The position numbers and the translations under genes were made by a program. Below the pieces are notes generated by a model that did no database searches, was not told where the DNA came from, and was given only the letters and a program-made list of their open reading frames with translations. From Verrucomicrobiota bacterium (GTDB lineage: Bacteria; Verrucomicrobiota; Verrucomicrobiia; Opitutales; Opitutaceae): a stretch of 64,000 nucleotides of DNA. Of the stretch, positions 43,284-51,058 are shown piece after piece. Position 1 is the first letter of the stretch. Each line of letters opens with the position of its first letter. The stretch is taken from positions 62,001-126,000 of the forward strand of contig JAEZUE010000103.1 in assembly GCA_023443455.1 (NCBI GenBank). Direction: 5' to 3'.

Positions 43284-45038
43284 ATGTTCTTCCGCTTCCG
43301 CCCCTACTATCGATACCTGCGCCCGGTGCGGGGAAAATTCATCGCCGGCATTCTGTTCGGCGTGATCAGCGGCGGCGCGAGCGGCGGTGGTGTGCCGGTG
43401 ATCATCGACAAGGCGCTCAAACCGCTCTTCGAGGCCACCGGCGCCGCCCGCCAGAGCGTGTGGGAGATCGCACTGGTTTTGGCGCTCATCCCGTTGCTCA
43501 TCGGGATCCGCTGCGCCGGACAGGCACTGAACACCTACCTCATCACCTACTCCGGCACCGTGGTGCTGGAAGGGCTGCGGTTGGACCTCTTCAAGAAGTT
43601 CCAACGCCTGCATTTGGCCTTCTTCCAACGTGCCCGTAGTGGCGACCTGCTCGCCCGCGGCATCTCCGACACGCAGCAGGTCCAGCTCACGCTCACCACT
43701 TCGGCCAACGATCTGGTCGTGCTCCCGGTCACGTTCCTGAGTGCGTTGGGTTATATCGTCTGGGCCGCCTTCAACCGCCCGGGCGCGGCGATCTTCCTGC
43801 TCGGCCTCGCGGTGATTCCGGTGTGCGTGCTGCCGTTGAAAATCATCGGCAAGAATCTCTACCGGCGCGCCAAGCAGGCTTTCAATGCCGGCGGCGACGT
43901 CTCCGAACAGCTCCGCGAGAATCTCTCCGCCACGCGCGAGGTGCGCGCCTTCGGCCTGCAGGAACACGAGATCGGCCGCTTCCACGCCGGCATCCACAAG
44001 CTCTTCGGCCTCCAGATGAAGGTGACGAAGTACACGGCGATCCTGTCTCCGTTGATTGAATTCATCGCGGTGTTCGGCATCGCCGGTTCCCTGCTGCTCT
44101 CCTACCGCGCGCAGACCCCGTTCAACACCGTGCTGGCCATGGTCACGGCGCTCTACATGGCCTACGACCCGCTGCGCAAAATGGGCAAGCTGCAGGGCGA
44201 GTTCACCCGCGGTGCCGCCGCGCTCGACCGCATCGAGCAGGTCATGAACGAGCCCGAACCCATCGCCGACCCCGCCACGCCGAAAACCCTCGGCCGCGCG
44301 CGCGGCGAGATTGAGTTCCGCAACGTCGCTTTCTCCTACGGCTCCGGCACCGAGGAGAGCGTGCTCCGCGACATCTCCGTCACCATCCCGGCCGGCACGA
44401 CCGTCGCCCTCGTCGGCCCCAGCGGCGCCGGCAAGAGCACCTTCGCCAACCTCGTGCCGCGCTTCTACGACGTGACCTCGGGCGCCGTGCTCGTCGACGG
44501 CATCGACCTCCGCGAACTCCGCCAGGCCGAGCTGCGGGCGAACATCGCGGTCGTCAGCCAGGACTCGTTTCTCTTCAACGACACCATCTACAACAACCTC
44601 CTGCTCGGCCGCCCCGGCGCCACCCGCGAGGAAGTCGAGCAGGCGGCGCGCGACGCCTACGCCCACGACTTCATCGTCACCTCGTTGCCACAGGGCTACG
44701 ACACCCTCGTCGGCGAACGCGGCGCCTCGCTCTCCGGCGGCCAACGCCAACGCATCGCCCTCGCCCGCGCCTTTCTGCGCCACGCCCCGATCCTCATCCT
44801 CGACGAAGCCACCTCCGCCCTCGACAGCGAGAGCGAGGCCGCGATCCAGAAAGCCCTGCAGAAGCTCGTCGTCGGCCGCACCGTGCTGATGATCGCCCAC
44901 CGCTTCAGCACCCTGCGCGACGCCAACCTCGTGCTCGTCTTCGACCGCGGCCAGATCGTCGCCCGCGGCCCGCACGCCGAAGTCTACCGCACCAACCCGC
45001 TCTACCGCGGCCTCTACGACCAGCAGCAGATCGGCTGA
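43284..45038 (+). CDS. ABC exporter with fused membrane and ATPase domains (MsbA/lipid exporter-like)
   Basis: A 584-residue half-transporter: a six-helix membrane domain (residues ~1-310) and a C-terminal ATPase with Walker A ALVGPSGAGKSTFANL, Q-loop VVSQDSFLFNDTIYNN, signature LSGGQRQRIALARAFLRHAP, Walker B LILDEATSALD and H-loop MIAHRFSTLR. The membrane segment FHRARSGDLLARGISDTQQV-like pattern (FFQRARSGDLLARGISDTQQ) is characteristic of MsbA-like lipid flippases, which transport lipid A core across the inner membrane; other substrates are possible. It begins eleven bases after the OppC-like stop and ends eleven bases before the DUF721 gene, so all may be co-transcribed, though the functions look unrelated. 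Confidence 0.88.
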   Translation: MFFRFRPYYRYLRPVRGKFIAGILFGVISGGASGGGVPVIIDKALKPLFEATGAARQSVWEIALVLALIPLLIGIRCAGQALNTYLITYSGTVVLEGLRLDLFKKFQRLHLAFFQRARSGDLLARGISDTQQVQLTLTTSANDLVVLPVTFLSALGYIVWAAFNRPGAAIFLLGLAVIPVCVLPLKIIGKNLYRRAKQAFNAGGDVSEQLRENLSATREVRAFGLQEHEIGRFHAGIHKLFGLQMKVTKYTAILSPLIEFIAVFGIAGSLLLSYRAQTPFNTVLAMVTALYMAYDPLRKMGKLQGEFTRGAAALDRIEQVMNEPEPIADPATPKTLGRARGEIEFRNVAFSYGSGTEESVLRDISVTIPAGTTVALVGPSGAGKSTFANLVPRFYDVTSGAVLVDGIDLRELRQAELRANIAVVSQDSFLFNDTIYNNLLLGRPGATREEVEQAARDAYAHDFIVTSLPQGYDTLVGERGASLSGGQRQRIALARAFLRHAPILILDEATSALDSESEAAIQKALQKLVVGRTVLMIAHRFSTLRDANLVLVFDRGQIVARGPHAEVYRTNPLYRGLYDQQQIG

Positions 45039-45049
45039 CCCGAGTCCCC

Positions 45050-45430
45050 ATGCCCGAAGCCCACGAGTTCTCCCGCGACATCGAGAACCTGATCGCTTCA
45101 TTGCGAGGGTTGCCCACCGACGACTCGCGGTCGAAGCGCCGCAAGGAACAGCCCATCGGCCTGTCGATCGACAAGATCCTCCGCCAATACCACATCGGCG
45201 AAGAGGCTCCCGACCACACCATCCGGCAGCACTGGGCCGACGTCGTCGGCTCCGCCAACGCCGCCTACAGCCACCCGGTCAAGATCGACAAGAAAGGCAA
45301 ACTGCTCGTGCTCGTCTCCCACGCCGTCGTGCGCGACGAACTCCGCCTGCTCGAGACGATCATGCTCCAGCGCATCCGCCGCCTGCACGGCTGCGAAAAC
45401 GTCACCGGCCTCACGCTGCGCGCCGGCTGA
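45050..45430 (+). CDS. DUF721 (DciA-like) protein
   Basis: A 126-residue basic protein of the DUF721 family, which in many bacteria without DnaC includes DciA, a factor that helps load the replicative helicase. The conserved segment is GLSIDKILRQYHIGEEAPDH followed by QHWADVVGSANAAYSHPVKI, where W-x-x-(V/A)-VG is the family mark, and KLLVLVSHAVVRDELRL. The terminal LRAG is short. A helicase-loading role is inferred from the family; no replication genes are nearby. The stop TGA is at the edge of long-inverted-repeat copy D, which begins one base further on the other strand. Confidence 0.82.
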   Translation: MPEAHEFSRDIENLIASLRGLPTDDSRSKRRKEQPIGLSIDKILRQYHIGEEAPDHTIRQHWADVVGSANAAYSHPVKIDKKGKLLVLVSHAVVRDELRLLETIMLQRIRRLHGCENVTGLTLRAG

Positions 45431-45580
45431 GGCGTGATGATGCTGTCGAGAGGCGAGCGTCGAGGGACTAGCGTCAAACCGTCGGTGGCGAGCTTTCATC
45501 ACGATTGCTTCGCTCGATCTCCTCCGGGATCGGCCCCTCGACGCTCGTCCATCGTCACTCGACCGCATGCTTACGGCTGA
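45431..45580 (-). repeat. Long-inverted-repeat element, copy D (inverted)
   Basis: The same ~145 bp element as at 5721, 10270 and 50751, in reverse orientation. On the minus strand it reads GCATGCGGTCGAGTGACGAT, then GTCGAGGGGCCGATC, and ends CTCGACAGCATCATCACGCC. It begins directly after the stop of the DUF721 gene. The rest of the 421 bp gap to rpsO holds an S15-leader-like hairpin. Confidence 0.8.
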
Positions 45581-45703
45581 GGCCAGCCGCGACTCGCCGC
45601 ACCGCCGCGCTCCGGCGGGCCGGTCCCAAAGCGGGAAGCGACGCACCCCGAAAAAACCGCTTGCGAACTCGCAAAGCGCTCGGGATAAACGCCCCTCGCG
45701 TTA

Positions 45704-45731
45704 GTGACTGTCCATCGGTTTGGACAGCCAC
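45704..45731 (+). promoter_or_regulatory. Hairpin in the rpsO leader, possible S15 autoregulatory site
   Basis: GTGACTGTCCA pairs with TGGACAGCCAC (one mismatch) around TCGGTT, about 120 bp ahead of rpsO. A second weaker stem (GTTCC/GGAAC) follows. Leaders bound by S15 differ between phyla, so this is only a candidate. Confidence 0.35.
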
Positions 45732-45851
45732 CTCGACTGGTTCCGAAGCCCTCCCGGCCGAGGAACTAGAACGGTGCGACCGGCCTTCCACAGCGGGTTG
45801 CACGGGCCTCCCCGGAGGTTCCACTCAGTCGTGGATCAAGCAACAACCAAC

Positions 45852-46118
45852 ATGTCAGAAGTCACCACCAAGCAAGAAGTCATCACCAAGTTCCGGACCC
45901 ACGAAAAGGATACCGGATCCCCCGAGGTGCAGATCGCGATCCTCTCGCAGCGCATCGCCCACCTCACGGAACACCTTCGCGACCATCGCAAGGATTTCCA
46001 CAGCCGCCGCGGTCTGCTCGCGATGGCCAGCCGCCGCCGCAAGCTCCTCGACTACCTGAAGAGCGAAAGCGTCGAACGCTACACCAACGTGTTGCAGGCA
46101 CTCGGCCTGCGCCGCTAA
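45852..46118 (+). CDS. rpsO: 30S ribosomal protein S15
   Basis: An 88-residue ribosomal protein that binds the central domain of 16S rRNA early in small-subunit assembly. It is full-length and shows the family motifs TGSPEVQIAILSQRIAHLTE, LRDHRKDFHSRRGLLAMASR and RRRKLLDYLK, with the conserved H-x-x-D and SRRGL residues. I chose ATG 45852 because it gives the normal protein length; the frame stays open far upstream by chance. As in many bacteria, rpsO is followed by pnp. An intrinsic terminator lies between the two. Confidence 0.97.
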   Translation: MSEVTTKQEVITKFRTHEKDTGSPEVQIAILSQRIAHLTEHLRDHRKDFHSRRGLLAMASRRRKLLDYLKSESVERYTNVLQALGLRR

Positions 46119-46132
46119 AAGAACCTTTGACC

Positions 46133-46174
46133 CGTCGGCGGCGAATCCCGGAAAGATCGCCGCCGACGCCTTTT
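46133..46174 (+). terminator. Intrinsic terminator after rpsO
   Basis: A 12-bp stem CGTCGGCGGCGA / TCGCCGCCGACG, with an 11-base loop, is followed by CCTTTTC. It lies 15 bases after the rpsO stop. Some read-through into pnp is expected. Confidence 0.85.
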
Positions 46175-46177
46175 CAG

Positions 46178-46272
46178 GGACCGAACCAAGACTGGGACAT
46201 TTCCGCCCGCCTTTCGCCCACAGCGCCAACCCCGCGCCGGAGGGCGGACGGAAATCTCTCAGGTTCTGGTCC
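46178..46272 (+). promoter_or_regulatory. Long imperfect stem in the pnp leader, candidate RNase III/PNPase control site
   Basis: An inner stem ATTTCCGCCCGCC / GGCGGACGGAAAT (one mismatch) and an outer stem GGACCGAACC / GGTTCTGGTCC enclose a GC-rich loop, about 60 bp before pnp. In E. coli a long double-stranded pnp leader is cut by RNase III and then by PNPase to repress pnp. The same role here is inferred from shape and place only. Confidence 0.5.
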
Positions 46273-46328
46273 GGCAGGTCCGAGCCCCCGGAAGCTCGCA
46301 AACCCAGAATTTCCGAACCATCCGAACC

Positions 46329-48566
46329 ATGAATCAGAAGCACTCCGTCACCATTGCCGAACTCGGGATGACCATCTCGACCGGCACCCTCGCCCAGCTC
46401 GCTTCGGGCGCCGTCACCGTCTCCATCGGCGAGACCACCGTCTTCGTCTCCGCCCAGGTCGCCGCGAACATCAAGCCCGGCCAGGACTTCTTCCCGCTCA
46501 CCGTCGACTACCGCGAAAAGTTCTCCGCGGCCGGTCGTTTCCCCGGCGGCTACTTCAAGCGCGAAGGCCGCCCCTCCGAGAAGGAGATCCTCACCTCCCG
46601 CCTGTGCGACCGCCCCTGCCGCCCGCTCTTCCCCGAGGGTTTCCTCAATGAAGTGCAGGTCATCGGCATGCTGCTTTCCACCGACCTGCAGAACGAGCCC
46701 GATATCTGCATGGTCAACGGCGCCTCCGCCGCCCTCTCCATCTCCGACATCCCGTGGGCCGGCCCGATCGCCTGCGTGCGCGTCGGCCTGATCGACGGTG
46801 AATTCGTCGCCAACCCGACCATCGACCAGATGGGCGGCTCCGCGCTCGACCTGATCTACGTCGGCAACGAGAAGGACATGCTCATGATCGAGGGCAGCGC
46901 CGATCAGCTCCCCGAAGAGGAGTTCATCAAGGCCCTCGAGTTCGCCCAGAACGCCATCCAGCCGATCATCAAGGCCATCAAGGAACTCGTCTCCTTGTGC
47001 GGCAAACCGAAGGTCTCCCCGACCCTCGTCATCGCCAAGCCCGAGGCCGTCGCCATCATCAAGCGCGTCGTCGGCGAGAAGGTGCAACCCGCCATCTTCG
47101 GCAAGGAGAAGGCCGAACGCACCGCCAACATCAAGGCCCTCAAGGAAGAGGCCAAGGTCGCCCTGCTCGCCGAACTCGGCGAAGGCAAGTTCACCGACGC
47201 CGACATCTCCATCGTCTTCGAAGAACTCCAGGCCCACGCCTACCGCGCCACCGTGCTCGCCCAGGGCAAGCGCGCCGACGGCCGCGACTCCCTGAGCCTG
47301 CGCCAGATCTCCTGCGACGTCGGCGTGCTCCCGCGCGTGCACGGCTCCGCCGTGTTCAAGCGTGGCGACACCCAGGGCCTCGTCATCACCACCCTCGCCC
47401 CCTCCGGCGATGCGCAGGATCTCGACGGGCTCACCGGCGGCGCGAAGACCAAGAGCTTCATCCTCCACTACAACTTCCCGCCCTTCTCCGTCGGCGAGAC
47501 CGGCCGCACCGGCTCGCCCGGCCGCCGCGAGATCGGTCACGGCGCCCTCGCCGAGCGCTCGCTCCTCCCGGTCGTCCCCACGGAAGACGCGTTCCCGTAC
47601 GCCATCCGCCTCTCCTCCGAGATCATGGCCTCCAACGGCTCGACCTCCATGGCCTCGATCTGCGGCGGCTGCTTGGCCCTCATGGACGCCGGCGTGCCGA
47701 TCGTCGCCCCCGTCGCCGGCATCTCCTGCGGTCTCATCACCGAGATGGACGAAGCCGGTACCATCACCCGCAGCGAAGTCATCACCGACATCCTCGGCGA
47801 GGAAGACCACTTCGGCGACATGGACTTCAAGGTCGCCGGCACCACCACCGGCATCACCGGCTTCCAGCTCGACCTGAAGATCAAGGGCCTGCCCTTCGAG
47901 ATCGCCAAGAAGGCCATCCTGCAGGCCCGCGACGCCCGCCTCCAGATCCTCAGCACGATGCTCGCCTCCCTGCCGGCCCCGCGCAAGGACCTCAGCCCCT
48001 TCGCCCCGCGCATCCAGACCATCCAGATCAACCCCGAGAAGATCGGCCTGCTCATCGGCCCCGGAGGCAAGACCATCCGTCGCATCGTCGAGACCACCGG
48101 CGCGCAGATCGACATCTCCGACGACGACTCCGGCAAGGTCCTCATCTACTCGAACAACGCCGACTCGCTCAACCGCGCGATCCAAGAGATCGATGTGCTC
48201 TGCGGCGGCGGCGCCCAGATCGAGATGGGCAAGATCTACAACGGCCGCGTTTCCGGCATCAAGGACTTCGGCTGCTTCGTCGAGTGCCTGCCGGGCAAGG
48301 AAGGTCTCTGCCACATCTCCGAGCTCGCCGACTTCCGCGTGCGCCGCACCGAAGACGTCGTCAAGATGGGCGACCAGATCTGGGTGAAGTGCGTCGGCAT
48401 CGACGAGCGCAGCGGCAAGGTCCGCCTCAGCCGCCGCGCCGCCATGCAGGAACGCGAAGCCGCCGCGCAGCCCAAGACCGAAGCGGCCCCCGCCGCCGAA
48501 GCCCCGGCCACCGAGGCCAGCCCCGCCGAGCAGGCTCCCGCCACCGAGGAGAAGCCGCAGGAATAA
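46329..48566 (+). CDS. pnp: Polynucleotide phosphorylase (PNPase)
   Basis: A 745-residue 3'-5' exoribonuclease using phosphate and a degradosome-type enzyme. Two RNase PH domains (N-terminal, GAVTVSIGETTVFVSAQV; second, RADGRDSLSLRQISCDVG and TGRTGSPGRREIGHGALAER) flank an alpha-helical linker. The catalytic-core segment GDAQDLDGLTGGAKTKSF and EIMASNGSTSMASICGGCLA are intact. A KH domain (IGLLIGPGGKTIRRIVETTG) and an S1 domain (GRVSGIKDFGCFVECLPGKE) follow, then an Ala/Glu/Pro-rich tail. Length is normal (about 700) plus that tail. The gene follows rpsO and ends in a strong terminator. Confidence 0.97.
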   Translation: MNQKHSVTIAELGMTISTGTLAQLASGAVTVSIGETTVFVSAQVAANIKPGQDFFPLTVDYREKFSAAGRFPGGYFKREGRPSEKEILTSRLCDRPCRPLFPEGFLNEVQVIGMLLSTDLQNEPDICMVNGASAALSISDIPWAGPIACVRVGLIDGEFVANPTIDQMGGSALDLIYVGNEKDMLMIEGSADQLPEEEFIKALEFAQNAIQPIIKAIKELVSLCGKPKVSPTLVIAKPEAVAIIKRVVGEKVQPAIFGKEKAERTANIKALKEEAKVALLAELGEGKFTDADISIVFEELQAHAYRATVLAQGKRADGRDSLSLRQISCDVGVLPRVHGSAVFKRGDTQGLVITTLAPSGDAQDLDGLTGGAKTKSFILHYNFPPFSVGETGRTGSPGRREIGHGALAERSLLPVVPTEDAFPYAIRLSSEIMASNGSTSMASICGGCLALMDAGVPIVAPVAGISCGLITEMDEAGTITRSEVITDILGEEDHFGDMDFKVAGTTTGITGFQLDLKIKGLPFEIAKKAILQARDARLQILSTMLASLPAPRKDLSPFAPRIQTIQINPEKIGLLIGPGGKTIRRIVETTGAQIDISDDDSGKVLIYSNNADSLNRAIQEIDVLCGGGAQIEMGKIYNGRVSGIKDFGCFVECLPGKEGLCHISELADFRVRRTEDVVKMGDQIWVKCVGIDERSGKVRLSRRAAMQEREAAAQPKTEAAPAAEAPATEASPAEQAPATEEKPQE

Positions 48567-48616
48567 CCCTGCACCCACCGTCGGGTGCGAGTTCGCTCGC
48601 ACCGCTTCGACTTTCG

Positions 48617-48650
48617 CCCCGCGGTCTCACCACCGCGGGGCTTTTCTTTT
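48617..48650 (+). terminator. Intrinsic terminator of pnp
   Basis: CCCCGCGGT pairs with ACCGCGGGG around a six-base loop and is followed by CTTTTCTTTT, about 50 bp after the pnp stop. Confidence 0.9.
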
Positions 48651-48751
48651 CTTTACCGGCACCAACGGATATGGGCCGACCTCCGGTCCCGCATGCCGAA
48701 TTCCCAAAACAAGCACGCCCCCACCATCGGCGGAGCGGGCCCGGCCCCACG

Positions 48752-49033
48752 TCACTCGCGGAAACGGAACACCGTCTCGTCCTGCTTGGCGTAGCCGAGT
48801 TTGCGGCGGATCATCCCCTCGACGTACTGCGGATCGCTGCGCAGATGGGCGAGCGCCCGCTGCTGCTCGCGCAGCTCCTGTTCGGCCACCTGCAACCGCT
48901 GGCGCGTCTCCGCCGCCTGGGTCCGCACGGTCGAAAGCTCCTGATACGTCTGCATGAACGAGATCCCGGAGAATGCGCTGAGCACCAGGAACACGACCGC
49001 GTACAACGAAGCTAGAAAACGACCAAGAGTCAT
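48752..49033 (-). CDS. FtsB/DivIC-like septum formation initiator protein
   Basis: A 93-residue bitopic membrane protein. ATG 49033 gives MTLGRFLASLYAVVFLVLSA, one transmembrane helix (residues ~7-26), then a long coiled coil with heptad pattern (QELSTVRTQAAETRQRLQVA, EQELREQQRALAHL) and the family-type end DPQYVEGMIRRKLGYAKQDE, where (D/E)-(P/x)-x-(Y/x)-(I/V)-E-x-x-A/I-R-x-x-(L/x)-G(M/Y) is typical of FtsB/DivIC. These proteins join the divisome and activate septal peptidoglycan synthesis. It is divergent from the ExeA-like gene with about 145 bp between the starts. Confidence 0.82.
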   Translation of the reverse strand: MTLGRFLASLYAVVFLVLSAFSGISFMQTYQELSTVRTQAAETRQRLQVAEQELREQQRALAHLRSDPQYVEGMIRRKLGYAKQDETVFRFRE

Positions 49034-49178
49034 CGGGGGAGGGATTGCAGTGGCGGTAAGAAAAGGGTTTGAGTGGCCGCTGCCTTCTTGCGTGCCGCTT
49101 TTAGAGTCCATAATCGGCCGCGGTTCAATATTTTTCCCGGACGCCACTGCGCCCGACGATCCCAACCCAGCCCGCCCG

Positions 49179-49994
49179 ATGTACCAAAGTTTCTACGGCT
49201 TCGAGGAGATGCCCTTCAACATCACCCCGGACCCGAAGTTTCTCTACCTCAGCCCCTCGCACGTGGATGCGCTCCAGCATCTCAAATACGGCATCGAGGA
49301 GCGCAAGGGGTTCATCGTGCTCATCGGCGAGGTCGGCTGCGGCAAGACCACCCTCTGCCGCCGGCTGCTCAACGAGCTCGACGCCGAACGCTTCGAGACC
49401 GCGCTGGTGCTCAACCCCCGCGTGACCGAGACGGAGATGCTCGAGACCATCCTGCTCGAGCTAGGCGAGACCATCGAGCAGCATACCCAGAACGCCCTCG
49501 TCGCCCAGGTCAACCGCGTGCTGATCGAACGGATTCACGCCGGCAAGGACATCGTGCTGATCATCGACGAGTGCCAGAACCTCTCCTTCGAGGTGCTCGA
49601 ACAGGTGCGGCTGCTCTCCAACCTCGAGACCGACAAGCAGAAGCTGCTCCAGATCGTCCTGATGGGGCAGCCCGAGTTCAAGGAGAAGCTCCGGCAAGAC
49701 CGCCTCCGCCAGCTACGCCAACGCATCCTCGTCCACTACGAGCTCAACCCGCTCACCCAGGCCGAGGCCACGCACTACATCTTCCACCGCCTCACCCTCG
49801 CCGGCGCCAACGGCCGGCCGCGCTTCACCAAATGGGCGCTGCGCTCGATCTACCGCCACAGCCGCGGCACCCCCCGCATCATCAACAACCTCTGCGACAA
49901 GGCCATGCTCGCCGCCTTCGTGCGCGACTCCGACGAGGTCACCTGGTGGGATGTGCGCCGCGCCCTCAAGGAGGTCGCCCACCTGACCGATTGA
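49179..49994 (+). CDS. ExeA/GspA-like AAA ATPase without the peptidoglycan-binding domain
   Basis: A 271-residue ATPase. The start MYQSFYGFEEMPFNITPDPK is the classical ExeA/MshM N-terminus; Walker A is LIGEVGCGKTTLCRRLLNEL, Walker B is DIVLIIDECQNLSFEVLEQV, and the sensor region QIVLMGQPEFKEKLRQDRLR with QRILVHYELNPLTQAEATHY follows. A. hydrophila ExeA carries a C-terminal peptidoglycan-binding domain that helps insert the secretin; here the protein ends shortly after the AAA lid (DVRRALKEVAHLTD). The GspB-like gene starts 57 bases later, so the two likely work together in type II secretion or pilus assembly. I chose ATG 49179 because the family begins there. Confidence 0.88.
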   Translation: MYQSFYGFEEMPFNITPDPKFLYLSPSHVDALQHLKYGIEERKGFIVLIGEVGCGKTTLCRRLLNELDAERFETALVLNPRVTETEMLETILLELGETIEQHTQNALVAQVNRVLIERIHAGKDIVLIIDECQNLSFEVLEQVRLLSNLETDKQKLLQIVLMGQPEFKEKLRQDRLRQLRQRILVHYELNPLTQAEATHYIFHRLTLAGANGRPRFTKWALRSIYRHSRGTPRIINNLCDKAMLAAFVRDSDEVTWWDVRRALKEVAHLTD

Positions 49995-50051
49995 GCCGCC
50001 GCCAGCGGCCCCGTTTTCCGTCACCATTTCCCCGATCCATTCACCGCCGCC

Positions 50052-50753
50052 ATGAGCCTCATCAACGACGCCCTCAAAAAAGCGCAACGCGAACGCGCCC
50101 ACCCGGCGGACCGGGCCCCGAGCACCACGCCGCCCGCCGGCACGCCACCGCCCGCACACCCCGCCGGCCCCCGCCAGGAGCTTCGCTCCAAGGGCAACCC
50201 GTGGCTGCTCATCCTGGTGGCCGTCGGAGTGATCGGCGGCGGCACTGCCGTCTGGTTTCTCAAGCCCGGTGCCGCCCCGGCCCCGGCCCAAACCGCTGCC
50301 GCCCCGGCTGCGCCCTCCCCGGTCCCCGCACCGGCGACGCCCGCAACCGAGCCGGAGATGCCCCAGCTCACGATCAACCTCGCCGGCACCACGCCGCCAC
50401 AGCCCGTCCCGGCACCCACGCCCAGCCCGCTCCCCGTCGCCCCCCCGGCCACGACTCCCCCCACGGCACCCGTCGCGAAAACCTCGATGCCCGAGGCACC
50501 GCCCGCCGCCGCCCCGGCGCCGTTGCAGATTACCCTTCAGCTCGAGGATCCCCGCGTCCTCGCCTTCCTCGATGCCGCCAAGATCAACGGCATCCGCGCC
50601 GCGGCCGACGACGCCAAGCTGCTCATGAACAACAAGGTCTTCCGGGTCGGCGGCGTGGTCGACCGCGAGCTCGGGTTGAAGCTCGTGCAGATCCTCCCGA
50701 CCGAACTCGTCTTCGAGGACGCCCGCGGTATCCAATACCACAAGATTCTCTGA
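50052..50753 (+). CDS. GspB/ExeB-like type II secretion or pilus assembly protein
   Basis: A 233-residue inner-membrane protein. It begins MSLINDALKKAQRERAHPAD, the conserved motif of GspB/ExeB N-termini, then a transmembrane helix (LLILVAVGVIGGGTAVWFL), a long Pro/Ala linker, and a C-terminal domain from about residue 150 (LEDPRVLAFLDAAKINGIRA, KLLMNNKVFRVGGVVDRELG, LKLVQILPTELVFEDARGIQ) that matches the GspB domain. ExeA and ExeB form a complex that uses ATP and peptidoglycan binding to place the secretin. The gene is 57 bp downstream of the ExeA-like gene, in the same order as in A. hydrophila. Its stop codon is part of repeat copy C. Confidence 0.85.
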   Translation: MSLINDALKKAQRERAHPADRAPSTTPPAGTPPPAHPAGPRQELRSKGNPWLLILVAVGVIGGGTAVWFLKPGAAPAPAQTAAAPAAPSPVPAPATPATEPEMPQLTINLAGTTPPQPVPAPTPSPLPVAPPATTPPTAPVAKTSMPEAPPAAAPAPLQITLQLEDPRVLAFLDAAKINGIRAAADDAKLLMNNKVFRVGGVVDRELGLKLVQILPTELVFEDARGIQYHKIL

Positions 50754-50893
50754 GCCGAGCATTCGGTCGAGTGACGAACGTCGAGGGGCCGATCACGGAG
50801 GAGATCGGGCGAAGCACTCGTGCAGGAAGCTCGCCTCCGATGGTTTGGCGCTCGTCCCTCGACGCTCGCCTCTCGACCGCATCATCACGGCTT
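50751..50893 (+). repeat. Long-inverted-repeat element, copy C (overlaps a stop codon)
   Basis: Fourth copy of the element. TGAGCC at the left end is also the TGA stop of the GspB-like gene, exactly as in copy B. The conserved centre (GGCCGATCACGGAGGAGATC) and the closing CGACCGCATCATCACGGCTT are present. The remaining gap (to 51058) has nothing recognisable. Confidence 0.8.
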
Positions 50894-51058
50894 CGGCCGA
50901 CGGTTCGACCGCCTCCGCCACCGGCCGAAGCGCCTGTGCCAAAGCAACCCGTATTCGGAATTCGGTGACTCGCTCCAGGCACACTGGCCGACGCGGCCGT
51001 TGCATCGTCGGCCGAACGCCTCGACGCCGCCCGCGCAGAAAAGCCGCTGGACCGCACC

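Noticed and set aside
45505..46059. Plus-strand frame through the repeat element and antisense-like part of rpsO
   Set aside because: Out of frame with rpsO and composed of translated repeat and leader sequence.
46188..46270. Glycine-riboswitch-like box (ATCTCTCAGG) in the pnp leader
   Set aside because: The 3' box resembles the conserved CTCTCAGG segment, but the matching 5' GGAGAG part is missing and pnp is not a glycine gene. The stem-loop explanation fits better.
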